Assembly: GCF_023146395.1 (NCBI RefSeq)
Contig: NZ_JAGLCD010000014.1
Location: 1-52,880, forward strand
DNA: 52,880 nt
Source: Aeromicrobium sp.
Lineage (GTDB): Bacteria; Actinomycetota; Actinomycetes; Propionibacteriales; Nocardioidaceae
Reading direction: 5' to 3'
The position numbers were made by a program, and so were the translations under genes. Position 1 is the first letter of the stretch. Every line of letters starts with the position of its first letter. Below, piece by piece: positions 16,301 to 25,809 of the stretch. The notes below the pieces were generated by a model that did no database searches, was not told where the DNA came from, and worked only from the letters and a program-made list of their open reading frames with translations.

Positions 16301-17787
16301 TGCGGGTCCGCCGCGGCGTGCACCAGGTTGAGCGAGCGCGGCTCGGTATCGACGTCGTTGCTGATCCGCGCCGTGACGGTGCGCACCTGGACGTCGTCGC
16401 TGATGCGCAGGTCGAGCACGAACCCGGTCAGGGGGTCGATGGTCGGCGCGGTGCGGTCCTCGACGACGGGCGGCGCGGTGTCGTCCGCGACGACCACGAG
16501 ACCTCCGGCGACCTGGTCGACCTGAACCCGCCCCGGCGACGGGTCGCGGCGCGCGACGATCGCCTGCAGGCCGGGATCACCCGCCACCGGTCCGTAGAGG
16601 ATCGCGACGTCGGCGTCGACGTCGTCGGCGCCCGCCATGTTGTAGTAGGCCCGGTTGACCGGGAACCCGGTGTTGGTGCGGATCGCCACGCCGCGCGCTG
16701 ATCCGTTCGCCAGGCCCGCCGCGGAGATCTCGACCAGGTCCTCGCCCAGCGTCAGGTCGCTGCGGTGGTGGGCGTTGAAGTCGGCAGCGGTCAACGCGTC
16801 GTTCGCGCCGTTCTTGATCCAGAACGTCAGCGTCCGGCCGGCCGGGATCACGACGTCCGCCGGCACGGCCGGCCACGCCGCCTCGTTGGTGTTGGTCGTC
16901 GTGTCCTGCGGGTAGAGGTAGGTCAGCGCGTAGTCGGAGAAGTCGACGGGCCGGTCGGAGGCGTTGAAGACCTCGATGAACTCGAAGCCGTCGGAACCGC
17001 CGACGTTGGCGGTGTCGGGCACGATCTCGGTGATCTGCAGCGGTGCCGCGACGAGCGTCGGGTCGGGATCGAGCACCCCGATGTCAGCCGGCACCTCGGG
17101 CTCGGGGTCGACCGGGACCGTCGGCACGAGCGCCTCGGGCACGACCGCCCCGGGCGTCATCGGGGACTGGGTCGCCAGCACCGGTGCCGCCTGCCCGCGG
17201 GCCGCCGGCACCGAGAAGTCGACGCCGAGGTCGATCGCCTGCGACCCGGACGGGTAGTGCGACCACGTCACGATCCCGGCGGAGTCGCTGATGCGGATCC
17301 CCCGGTCGCCGCCGTTGGCCATGCCCGGCTGACCCGTGAGGCGCAGGATCTGTGTGCCGGCCGGGGCGCCGGTGGCCGCCCGGAACTCCTCGACCGTGCG
17401 CGCGAAGGAGTCGAGCCCGCTCGCCGTGTAGCTCAGCCACAGCACGACCGACTCCCCCGGAGCCACCGTCGCGGTGCCGTCGACCGTGAGCGCGACGTCG
17501 CGGGCGGTGTCGGTGCCGTCGACGTAGCTGTAGGCGAACGTGAACCCGTCGAGGGCGACCGGCACGCTGTCCGGATTCGTCACCTCGACGTACTCGAACT
17601 CGTCGACCCCGGACGGATTGGCCACGATCTCCGACACGAACAGCGGCGGCAGGTCCGCGGCCCGGGCCGGCGCGGCGAGCCCCGCCACCGCGGTGGCCGC
17701 GAGCAGCGCCGTGCCGAGCACCAGGTGCAGCAGCACGCGCCAGCGACGCGTCGAGGTGGTGGGCAGGGGCGAGGCAGCCAACGACAT
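13309..17787 (-). CDS. Large wall-anchored metallophosphoesterase with lamin-tail domains
   Basis: A 1492-residue surface protein. After a signal peptide (about 1-43, ending ARA) come two lamin-tail (LTD) domains at about 47-215 and 245-415 (LFVSEIVANPSGVDEFEYVEV; LQITEIVPDTANVGGSDGFEF). Ig-like beta domains fill about 430-1040. A calcineurin-type phosphoesterase follows (about 1050-1300), with WESDTQYY, HTGDIVDDYD, LAGNHDVGS and SGHYHD as metal-ligand motifs; a Gln replaces the usual His after the first Asp. A Gly/Ser/Asp-rich wall-spanning segment leads to LPGTG (near 1459), a hydrophobic stretch and an ARGRR tail, a complete LPxTG-type sorting signal. It is probably an extracellular phosphatase or nucleotidase. 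The sortase at 43612 is class F, so its anchoring enzyme may lie elsewhere. Confidence 0.85.
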   Translation of the reverse strand: MSLAASPLPTTSTRRWRVLLHLVLGTALLAATAVAGLAAPARAADLPPLFVSEIVANPSGVDEFEYVEVTNPDSVPVALDGFTFAYSYVDGTDTARDVALTVDGTATVAPGESVVLWLSYTASGLDSFARTVEEFRAATGAPAGTQILRLTGQPGMANGGDRGIRISDSAGIVTWSHYPSGSQAIDLGVDFSVPAARGQAAPVLATQSPMTPGAVVPEALVPTVPVDPEPEVPADIGVLDPDPTLVAAPLQITEIVPDTANVGGSDGFEFIEVFNASDRPVDFSDYALTYLYPQDTTTNTNEAAWPAVPADVVIPAGRTLTFWIKNGANDALTAADFNAHHRSDLTLGEDLVEISAAGLANGSARGVAIRTNTGFPVNRAYYNMAGADDVDADVAILYGPVAGDPGLQAIVARRDPSPGRVQVDQVAGGLVVVADDTAPPVVEDRTAPTIDPLTGFVLDLRISDDVQVRTVTARISNDVDTEPRSLNLVHAAADPQAFGTVVHPADVAGKQWFEYVVEASDGTQVTRTETRRVLVDGASSDPVRLNVADGDFVGGTTTVSAAGESYPPSLDLTIDGVSVQTRASLESTPYFVFETSQTDFYFRNGVRIGEDVLHIFDEGTYERTETIAVPVPLTYVTQGEPLSVDVWAGTKAGPWIDEAENNDDFVISGMRLVLPDGRTLRPAGYDDPSQLILMGDSAGKNDVYASVFDLGDDAFTALAHDWDTTTVDDGAHEVVATDGPDRASAQVLVDNTAPVVTPSVEDGRVYQGEIVLDAAVEDGAGSGVVDLVATFDGNPVVLPFTTSSVVLAAGDHVLTVVATDAVGNLTERAVTFVVPEEQPGADGVAPVDGSEVEVGKVVLQALVEDPTADPLDVSFRRGERLALGDDEVTAASGATHDARSLERGGAPVDPAAPSPARLLASQQLAAQAGLAPVTATDALPYYTFDVAVPPEAGADARVRVTWDGAADRDSQVILYALATDGTRWIELDRHRTSVDDEAFTLQGSAVVGETVRDGTITVLVQHSEGFAGADLSTRDSVVTPANPLDTPRSDYDFSIAWESDTQYYNEEFVQHQTAIHDYVLAQRENQNIQYLIHTGDIVDDYDQPYQWANADAEYARLDAAGLPYGVLAGNHDVGSGLSDYSQYSAFFGEARYAGNPWYGGSYQDNRGHYDLISAGGIDFLMLSMGWDPQADHIAWMNDVLARYPERVAIVNLHEFMLTTGGLGPVPQQILDEVVATNPNVRMVLSGHYHDAFTRVDQFDDDGDGVVDRDVYAMLFDYQGLPEGGQGFLRLLQFDNEGQSMRVRTYSPSLDVYNSEDPSLLEPGPDPYRYQDFEIGYDALRITPSDKTLATSGFTAEVLTTQEIGAVQDVPSGTVAAMAWDLTELGDHGWYVHTVDPYGATHDTTVSTFTLVPAAAGPGGDGSGGGSGGGSGGDGGTGGSGDGGGGAGGSTGPAGTDRTLPGTGLPLDLSLLLAAIGLVAVGGWLVARGRRAT

Positions 17788-17962
17788 GTGTCTCTTCCGT
17801 CCGAGGAGGCACCCTCAGCGGCCCCCGTGCGGATCGGACGCTAAGCAGGCTCGACGAACGACAGCCGCCTCACCGGCGAACGCCAGGTGGACGGGCGACG
17901 TCCCCCTCCCCCTCCGGGGCGGTGAGAGAGCGTCCGTCTCGGCCGGCCGCGACCCTGCGGCG

Positions 17963-18148
17963 TCAGCGCTTGACGACGCGCGTGGACAGCATCATGTCGG
18001 CGAACGTGCGGTTCTCCCTGTCCCACAGCGGCCACAGCAAACCGAGGTAGCACGGGATCGCGTCGACGACGTGCACGATCTGTCGCGCGAACGACAGCCC
18101 GAACCCGAGCGGACGACCCGTCTGGGCACCGCGACAAAGTAGTACGAC
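17963..18148 (-). pseudogene. RDD-family membrane protein remnant
   Basis: On the minus strand the frame ending at the TGA of 17963-17965 reads VVLLCRGAQTG, then RPLGFGLSFARQIVHVVDAI and PCYLGLLWPLWDRENRTFAD, ending MMLSTRVVKR. This is the C-terminal half of actinobacterial RDD proteins, where a run like TGQT-GK-ILGIRLV-E-DG normally precedes RPLGF. About 17 residues are missing between AQTG and RPLG. No start codon or N-terminal spans precede it, because the hspR stop codon is reached within about 60 bases. I read it as a decayed copy with an internal deletion. A divergent short protein is less likely. Confidence 0.6.
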
Positions 18149-18204
18149 TGCCCCAGAGGCGCATCTACGCGGCCGATCAGCCTCACCGCTCCCGGCGACC
18201 GGGG

Positions 18205-18603
18205 TCAGCGGCGGCGGTAGAGCGTGACGTGAGCGGCGGTGGCGCGGACCGGGAGGTTCGCGACCGTGCCCAGGGCCCGGTGCGCGACCTCGAGGTCGGC
18301 CTCGAGCTCGGTGACCCGGGCCGCGAGCGCCGCGACCTGGCGCTCGAGCTCGATGACGCGCTTGACGCCCTCCAGACCGAGACCCTCGGCGGTCAGGTCG
18401 GCGATGCGGCGCAGCAGCTCGATGTCGACCAGCGAGTAGCGGCGACCGCCACCCCCGGTGCGGCCGGGCTCGACGAGGCCGAGCCGGTCGTACGCGCGCA
18501 AGGTCTGCGGGTGCAGGCCGGACAGCTCCGCGGCGACACTGATGACGAAGACCTTGGCCTCCGGCCCCGGCGGCGTGAACGGGTTGCCGACGTTGGGGTT
18601 CAT
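18205..18603 (-). CDS. hspR: Heat-shock repressor HspR (MerR family)
   Basis: A 132-residue protein. The winged-helix MerR domain lies at about 18-85 (FVISVAAELSGLHPQTLRAYDRLGLVEPGRTGGGGRRYS), followed by a helix (about 80-110) for dimerisation. It represses the dnaK operon by binding HAIR sites (CTTGAGT-N7-ACTCAAG) with DnaK as co-repressor; a HAIR-like site lies at 22441-22461. It is the last gene of dnaK-grpE-dnaJ-hspR, so the loop is autoregulatory. The sequence around its start (AAGGCGGTGAGGTCATG) nearly repeats the end of dnaJ 78 bases upstream. Confidence 0.93.
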   Translation of the reverse strand: MNPNVGNPFTPPGPEAKVFVISVAAELSGLHPQTLRAYDRLGLVEPGRTGGGGRRYSLVDIELLRRIADLTAEGLGLEGVKRVIELERQVAALAARVTELEADLEVAHRALGTVANLPVRATAAHVTLYRRR

Positions 18604-18703
18604 GACCTCACCGCCTTCGAGAAGCAGAGAATAGGCGGCGCCGTCATGAAGGGACTCACGGTCGCTCGCTCGCGCTCGCTCATGACTTCACCGCCTTGAA
18701 GAG
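18596..18703. repeat. Near-duplicate of the dnaJ 3' end at the hspR start
   Basis: The plus-strand block CATGACCTCACCGCCTTCGA (from 18601) is repeated almost exactly as CATGACTTCACCGCCTTGAA (from 18681), 80 bases apart. One copy is the end of dnaJ; the other supplies the translation start region of hspR. A short duplication plus a roughly 77-bp insertion may have separated genes that once overlapped as ATGA. Confidence 0.6.
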
Positions 18704-19789
18704 TTCCTCTCGAGGATCTCGTCCCGCCCGCGCGACGCGCAAGGCCTCCACGGCCTCGCGCTCGGCGTCGGACAGGCTGGCCGGCACGGCGACGTCGACC
18801 GTGACGAGCAGGTCGCCCCGGCGGCCCGACCGGGCCAGACCGCCCTTGCCGCGCACCCGGAGGGTACGGCCGTGCGGGGTGCCCGGCGGGATGCGCAGCG
18901 TGACCGACGTGCCGTCGATCGTGGGCACCGCGACATCGGCGCCGAGCGTGGCCTCGTCGTAGGCGACCGGGACCGAGAGCGTGAGGTGCTCGCCCTTGCG
19001 GCCGAACACCGGGTGCGGGTCGACGTGCACCAGCAGCAGGAGGTCGCCCGCCGGGCCACCTCCGGTGCCGGGCGCGCCCTTGCCCTTGAGGCGGATGCGC
19101 TGACCGTCCTGCACGCCCGCCGGGACCCGCACCTGAAGGGTGCGGCTCGACGGTGAGCGCCCCGACCCCGAGCACGTGGGGCACGCGTGCTCGACGACCA
19201 TGCCGCGACCGCGGCATCCCTGGCACGGCTCGGTCATCGCGAAGACGCCACCGCTGGCACTGGTCTGCATGCCGCTGCCCTGGCACTTGGGGCACACCGA
19301 CGGTGCCGTGCCGGGGCGGGCACCCGTGCCGTGGCACGTGCCGCACGCCTCGTCGCTGGGCAGGCGCAGACTGATCGTGACGCCCTCGACAGCCTCGCTG
19401 AAGCCGATCGACGCCTCCGACTCGAGGTCGTCACCGCGCCGCGCGGTGGACTGCCGGCGCCGGCGTCCACCGCCACCGCCGAACATCCCGCCGAGGATGT
19501 CGCTGAGGTCGAAGTCGGACTGCATGCCCGCACCGCCCCCGCTGCGGAACTGGCCGAACATCGACTTCTGCTCGTCGTACTGCTTGCGCTTGCCGGCGTC
19601 GGACAGCACGGCGTAGGCCTCGGAGACGCTCTTGAACCGCTCCTCCGCCGCCTTGTTGTTGGGGTTGGCGTCGGGGTGGTTCTCGCGCGCCAGCTTGCGG
19701 TAGGCCTTCTTGATGTCGTCGGCCGTGGCGTCCTTGGTGACGCCGAGGACCCCGTAGAAGTCCTTGCCGGACCAGTCAGTGGTGCTCAC
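18680..19789 (-). CDS. dnaJ: Chaperone DnaJ
   Basis: A 369-residue type I J-protein. The J domain (about 9-72) carries [12 protein letters not shown] with the HPD motif. A Gly/Phe-rich segment (about 88-115) includes GGMFGGGGG. The zinc-binding domain has four C-x2-C-x-G-x-G repeats: [27 protein letters not shown] and CPTCSGSGR. Two C-terminal substrate-binding domains follow. It stimulates DnaK ATPase and delivers unfolded clients. The start is a GTG at 19789, with GGGAGG seven bases upstream; the longer frame to 19927 runs back into grpE and is not coding. Confidence 0.95.
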   Translation of the reverse strand: MSTTDWSGKDFYGVLGVTKDATADDIKKAYRKLARENHPDANPNNKAAEERFKSVSEAYAVLSDAGKRKQYDEQKSMFGQFRSGGGAGMQSDFDLSDILGGMFGGGGGRRRRQSTARRGDDLESEASIGFSEAVEGVTISLRLPSDEACGTCHGTGARPGTAPSVCPKCQGSGMQTSASGGVFAMTEPCQGCRGRGMVVEHACPTCSGSGRSPSSRTLQVRVPAGVQDGQRIRLKGKGAPGTGGGPAGDLLLLVHVDPHPVFGRKGEHLTLSVPVAYDEATLGADVAVPTIDGTSVTLRIPPGTPHGRTLRVRGKGGLARSGRRGDLLVTVDVAVPASLSDAEREAVEALRVARAGRDPREELFKAVKS

Positions 19790-19831
19790 GTGGGCACCTC
19801 CCCTCGCGCTCGTCGTGTGGTGGGTGGGGGT

Positions 19832-19861
19832 GGTGGGCCGGCCCCGCAGGACCGGCCCACC
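19832..19861 (-). terminator. Hairpin between grpE and dnaJ
   Basis: A perfect 10-bp stem, GGTGGGCCGG/CCGGCCCACC, with a 10-base loop starts five bases after the grpE stop. It lacks a T-tract, so it could be an attenuator or an RNA processing/stabiliser element that lowers dnaJ-hspR relative to dnaK-grpE. Confidence 0.5.
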
Positions 19862-19865
19862 TCCG

Positions 19866-20512
19866 TCAGGACTCCTCGGAACCGGCCTCCTCGGCCGGCG
19901 GCTCCTCAGGAGTGGGCTCGTCGGCATCGCCGGCCTCGGCGCCCTCAGCGGCCGGGGACGCCGGGTCGACGACTCCGACGATCGCGGTGCGGAGCACCCG
20001 GTCGCCGACGCGGAAGCCCGTGCGCATCACGAGCTCCACCGAGGTGACCTCGACGTCGGGCGACTCGCCCGCATGCGTGACGGCCTCGTGCAGCGACGGG
20101 TCGAACGGATCGCCCTTGGCGCCGAACGTCTCGAGGCCGTGCTTGGCGACGGCCGTCTGCAGGGAGTCGGCGACGGCCTTGAAGCCGCCCTCGAGCTGCT
20201 CGTGCTGCGCGGCCCGCGCGATGTCGTCGAGCACCGTCAGGAGCGACTCGAGGACCTTGGCCTCGCCCTGCGCCCGCACGAGCTCACGGTCACGGTCGAC
20301 GCGCCGCTTGTAGTTGACGTACTCGGCCTGCAGCCGCTGGAGGTCGGCGGTGCGCTCGGCGAGCTGCTGCTCGGCCGTGGGCTCCGCCGACTCCTGCGAG
20401 CCCGAGCCCTCGGGCGCCGGCGTCGCAGGAGGCTGCTCCTGCGACGCCTCGCCCTCGGGCTCGGCCGCGACGTCCTCGGTGTGCTCCGGGTCGGAGTGCT
20501 CGGGTCCCTGCG

Positions 20513-20516
<4 letters not shown>
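19866..20516 (-). CDS. grpE: Nucleotide exchange factor GrpE
   Basis: A 216-residue protein. The N-terminal about 55 residues are acidic and disordered. A long helix (about 50-90, [28 protein letters not shown]) dimerises the protein. The GrpE beta domain at about 110-185 includes [41 protein letters not shown]. It releases ADP from DnaK. The start is a GTG that overlaps the dnaK stop by four bases (GTGA at 20513-20516). The acidic C-terminal tail (about 186-216) is longer than in many homologues. Confidence 0.93.
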
Positions 20517-22354
<1,838 letters not shown>

Positions 22355-22440
22355 GGTGGGGTCCTCCTGGGGATCGGGTGGATCGTGGCGGGCGGTCGAC
22401 TGCTGTGTCGCGACCGCCTTGACGTTTCTCAGTCAGATGA

Positions 22441-22485
22441 CTTGAGTCTGATCGTATCAACTTCGATCAAGGCCGTCGCATTCCC
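22441..22485 (-). promoter_or_regulatory. SigH/SigR-type promoter overlapped by an HspR (HAIR) site
   Basis: On the minus strand GGGAAT (22480-22485) and GTTGAT (22456-22461) are separated by exactly 18 bases, the spacing and sequence of SigR/SigH promoters (GGAAT-N18-GTT). A HAIR-like site overlaps the -10: the half ACTCAAG (22441-22447) is perfect, and the other half, GTTGATA (22455-22461), matches four of seven positions across N7. Thiol-oxidative or heat activation and HspR repression would therefore meet at one site, about 100 bases upstream of dnaK. Confidence 0.7.
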
Positions 22486-22617
22486 GTCCCCGGCACCGAC
22501 CGGCGCGGAAGTTGGATCTGACACCGGCGGGGAGTACCGTGATCCATGTCACTCGTGAGGGACGAGAGACTTCGATGCGTCGGCCCCTGGGCGACGTGTG
22601 TCCGAGGGAGTTGCACC

Positions 22618-23691
22618 ATGGCCAAGCGCCACACCGATTCGTCGACCGCTCGCGCAGGTCGCGGCACGGCATTCACCATCAGCGGCCTGCTGCTCGTCGC
22701 GCTCGCCGCGCTCACCGTCTTCGTGATCGCACCGAAGCTGACCCAGCTGCCCGGAGACTTCAGCAGCACCGTCACCTACGACGGCGAGTCGGCGCAGCTC
22801 GATCCCGCCACGCTGAAGCTGGACGAGCCGACCTCGGTCGACGCCACGCGTGAGGTCGAGGTCACCGAGACCGACGGCTCCACCGCCACGATCCGCAGCA
22901 TCTCGACGGCCAACCTGCCCACCGGCGCCTCGGTGACCGACAAGACGTTCGCGATCAACCGCACCGACTACCAGCAGGTCGAGGGCGTCGACGGGGTCGA
23001 CGACCAGAAGGGCGGCATGGTCCTGTCGCACGTGCGTCACCCCAACAAGGAGCCGTTCACGGTCTACGACGCCACGACCGACGCGGCCCAGAAGGTGGAG
23101 TTCGTCCGCGAGGAGACCATCAAGGGTCGCCAGGCGTACTACTTCGAGGGCACCTCGATCCTCCCGGTCAAGGCCGAGGGCACGCTCGAGACCCTGCAGG
23201 CCTCGGTCGGTCAGAGCATGGGCACCGACGGCACCGTGCTGCCGAACGCCACGGTCGCGAGCTTCGTGTCGCTGCTGGACGGCGCCGACGGTCAGGCCCT
23301 GCGCGACGCCGTCGCCCAGGCCGGCCCGGAGATCCCCGCCACCTACATCTCGACCAACACGACGCAGATCTGGATCGACGCCGAGCTCGGCTCACCGCTC
23401 AAGACCGGCCAGGACCAGACGATCTCGCTGTACGCCGACTTCGGCGCCGAGCCCTACCCGCTGCTCGAGCTCAACAGCCTGCAGCTCATGGCCGACGACG
23501 CGTCCGTCACGCGCCTGGTCGACACCGCGGCGTCGAACGCCTCGAAGATCACGCTCGTGCAGTCGTACGTGCCGATCGGCCTGGCCGTGCTCGGGGTGAT
23601 CCTGCTGGGCGTGGGCGCCGTCGCCGCCCGGCCCACCCGCACGACCAGCACCGTCGTCGAGGACCGCGAGCTGGTCGGCTCCGGCCGTTAG
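22618..23691 (+). CDS. DUF3068 / PorA-family membrane protein
   Basis: A 357-residue protein with an N-terminal membrane span (about 20-42), a large extracytoplasmic domain (about 45-310) rich in beta strands and Thr/Asp, and a second span near the C-terminus (about 313-337) followed by a short polar tail. This is the layout of DUF3068 proteins, annotated as porin PorA family in Actinobacteria. Function is not established. The ATG at 22618 has GAGGGAG seven bases upstream; the frame extends to 22546 without a ribosome site. It diverges from the dnaK operon. Confidence 0.75.
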   Translation: MAKRHTDSSTARAGRGTAFTISGLLLVALAALTVFVIAPKLTQLPGDFSSTVTYDGESAQLDPATLKLDEPTSVDATREVEVTETDGSTATIRSISTANLPTGASVTDKTFAINRTDYQQVEGVDGVDDQKGGMVLSHVRHPNKEPFTVYDATTDAAQKVEFVREETIKGRQAYYFEGTSILPVKAEGTLETLQASVGQSMGTDGTVLPNATVASFVSLLDGADGQALRDAVAQAGPEIPATYISTNTTQIWIDAELGSPLKTGQDQTISLYADFGAEPYPLLELNSLQLMADDASVTRLVDTAASNASKITLVQSYVPIGLAVLGVILLGVGAVAARPTRTTSTVVEDRELVGSGR

Positions 23692-23697
23692 TCACGT

Positions 23698-23749
23698 CAC
23701 GACAGGACGGCCCGTCACGCGCGAGCGTGGCGGGCCGTCCTGCGTCGTG
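23698..23749. terminator. Bidirectional terminator hairpin
   Basis: CAGGACGGCCCGTCACGC and GCGTGGCGGGCCGTCCTG form an 18-bp stem with one mismatch and a 4-base loop (23703-23742), extended by CACGAC/GTCGTG at the base. It lies between the converging DUF3068 and DUF6157 genes. Confidence 0.85.
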
Positions 23750-23767
23750 GCGTCGGTCTGGCTCCGG

Positions 23768-24169
23768 TCACCGCCGCGACGAGCGCATGCCCTGCAGCTG
23801 CGTCAGGTCGGCGCGGGCGGCGAGCTCGCGGTACTCCGCCGACTCGACGGCGTACAGCGCGATCCGCCCCTGCGCGTCGTGATGCAATCCCCAGCCGTAC
23901 GTCTTGACCAGGGGTGACGTGCGCAGGCAGGGCTGGCCCGTGGCGAAGAACTCCTCGCGGGCGATACCGCGACGCTGCCCCTGCGAGGCGTGCACGACAT
24001 CGTCGGAGGTGTGCACGTACGGGTCGTCGACGAGCATCTCGTACTGGATCTGCGCGACCGTGGGCGCATCCCTGGCCGGTGGCACTGCAGCCGTGACGGC
24101 CTTGGTGTCGGGCGCGACCGCGATGAACGTGTCGACGTAGTTGGTGGTGTGCGTGCGGGCTGCCGACAT
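23768..24169 (-). CDS. DUF6157 family protein
   Basis: A 133-residue cytoplasmic protein. HTTNYVDTFIAVAPD at the start, IQYEMLVDDPYVHTSDDVVHA in the middle, and REEFFATGQPCLRTSPLVKTYGWGLHHDAQGRIALYAVES near the end are the conserved blocks of the DUF6157 family. No activity is known. GGAGG lies seven bases before the ATG at 24169. It stands alone between a terminator and the ABC exporter genes. Confidence 0.8.
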   Translation of the reverse strand: MSAARTHTTNYVDTFIAVAPDTKAVTAAVPPARDAPTVAQIQYEMLVDDPYVHTSDDVVHASQGQRRGIAREEFFATGQPCLRTSPLVKTYGWGLHHDAQGRIALYAVESAEYRELAARADLTQLQGMRSSRR

Positions 24170-24231
24170 GGGTGAACCTCCGTCGAGCCAGATCGTGCCA
24201 CCCACCGCCGACCGGAATCAGCCGTGCGACC

Positions 24232-25809
24232 TCACCGGGGGACGTCGCGGCGCCGGAAGGCCAGCACCGCGAGCCCCAGCAGCAGCGCGGCGACCCCGCT
24301 CAGCGCCAGCTCGGGCACGATCTCGAACCGCTCGCTCGGCACGCCCGGAACGTGCGTGAAGGGCGAGACCTGCTGCAACCACTCGGGCATCCCCACGGCC
24401 GCGCCGACCTGCCCCACCACCGTCGCGACCACGAGACCGCCCCACGCCAGCACGGTCCATCGTCCACCCACGGCCTGGCCGAGCACGCCGAGCGCCACGA
24501 CGACCCAGACCGCCGGGGCCTGGACCACCGAGGCGGCCACGGCGTCGCCGAGGTCGGCACCTGCAACCCCCGTCGCCAGGCCCACCACCGCGAGCGCGGG
24601 GAGGACTCCGGCCCCGGCGACGGCGGCCGGCGCCAGGAGAGCACGCGTCCGCGAGGCGCTCGTGGCGAGCACCTGCTCCAGACGCCCGCCCGTCTCGTCG
24701 CCATGGACCCGCGTGACGAGGGCGAGCCCCCAGCCGGCCACCGCCAGGCCGCCGATCGAGGCCATGGCCCCCACGAACACGTCGGTCAGGGCGCCCGCTC
24801 CCCCGAGGCGGCGAAGGGCGTCGGCCAGACCACCCTCGGCCGCACCGAGGCGGTCGATCGTGGGCACCAGGCTGCCGACGAAGACGCCGAACCCCACCAG
24901 CGCGAGGGTCCAGACCACCGCCGGACGGGCCTCGAGCCGCAGGGTCACCGCCACCGGAGTGCGCAGCGAGCCGGCCGAGGCGGGCCCGGGACGCGGCGCG
25001 AGCAGGCCGGAGCCGAGGTCCCGACGTCCACGCAGGACGATCGCCACGACCATCAGGCCCAGGGCCGCGACGGCCGCGGTCAGGAGCGGCCACCACGACA
25101 CCGCGCCGAAGGGGTCGATCGCCTCGGCCCAGCCGAAGGGCGTGAGGCGGTCGACGACGTCGCTGTGCCGGACGTCGGCCGCACCGCGCACCGCGTACGC
25201 CGCCAGGACGATCCCGATCGAGAGGCCGAGGGCGGCCCGTGACGCCTGGGCGACCTGCGCCGCCACCGCGGCGACCCCGGCTCCCGCGGCCCCCACGCAC
25301 AGCACCTGCGCCCCGGCCGCGACGGCGTCGACCGCCCCCGCGCCGGCGCCGGCCGCCAGCCCGACCGCGGTGCCGAGCGCCGCCGCCAGGACGACGAGCG
25401 AAGCGGCCACGGCTCCGGCCCCGAGCGCGGCGAGCCGGCCCACGGCAGCAGCGCCGACGAGCTCGGCCTGGCCCTGCTCCTCCGCGCGGCGCGTGACGCG
25501 CACCAGCACGGTGGCCGCGAGCACCGCCACGACCGCCAGCATGAACAGCCCGACCCGCCAGAGCGTCGTGCCGCCGATGCTGCCGGGATGCTCGAAGGGC
25601 CCGAGCAGCACGCGGAAGGCCGGCGTCTGCGCCACGGTGCCCTGCAGTCCGACCCGTTCGCCGACCGTGCCAGCGATCTGCCGGATCTGCGAGGCCGTCG
25701 CGACGTAGGTCGCGGCGTACGCGACGAGCGCGCCGAGGATCCACCGTCGTTCGGTGCTCAGCGCGAGCCTCGTCAGACCGGCCGTGCCGGCCCAGGCGCG
25801 TGACCTCAT
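24232..25809 (-). CDS. ABC exporter permease (COG3559-like)
   Basis: A 525-residue integral membrane protein with roughly 12 hydrophobic segments, arranged as two ABC-2-like halves separated near residue 275-300. It resembles the permeases annotated as exporters of polyketide antibiotics. Its ATG overlaps the stop of the ATPase gene (ATGA at 25806-25809), so the two form a coupled unit. A longer frame back to 26436 lies over the ATPase gene and is not coding. No biosynthetic cluster is nearby, so the substrate (drug, lipid or peptide) is unknown. Confidence 0.8.
   Translation of the reverse strand: MRSRAWAGTAGLTRLALSTERRWILGALVAYAATYVATASQIRQIAGTVGERVGLQGTVAQTPAFRVLLGPFEHPGSIGGTTLWRVGLFMLAVVAVLAATVLVRVTRRAEEQGQAELVGAAAVGRLAALGAGAVAASLVVLAAALGTAVGLAAGAGAGAVDAVAAGAQVLCVGAAGAGVAAVAAQVAQASRAALGLSIGIVLAAYAVRGAADVRHSDVVDRLTPFGWAEAIDPFGAVSWWPLLTAAVAALGLMVVAIVLRGRRDLGSGLLAPRPGPASAGSLRTPVAVTLRLEARPAVVWTLALVGFGVFVGSLVPTIDRLGAAEGGLADALRRLGGAGALTDVFVGAMASIGGLAVAGWGLALVTRVHGDETGGRLEQVLATSASRTRALLAPAAVAGAGVLPALAVVGLATGVAGADLGDAVAASVVQAPAVWVVVALGVLGQAVGGRWTVLAWGGLVVATVVGQVGAAVGMPEWLQQVSPFTHVPGVPSERFEIVPELALSGVAALLLGLAVLAFRRRDVPR

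Noticed and set aside
13192..16701. A 1169-codon open frame on the plus strand opposite the phosphoesterase gene.
   Set aside because: High G+C content leaves the antisense frame open. It is Arg/Val/Asp-rich without domains, has no ribosome site, and the other strand has clear domains.
22355..22617. Possible second gene or tRNA in the dnaK/DUF3068 divergent gap.
   Set aside because: I found no cloverleaf or supported ORF; the gap holds the dnaK promoter, the HspR site and the DUF3068 leader.
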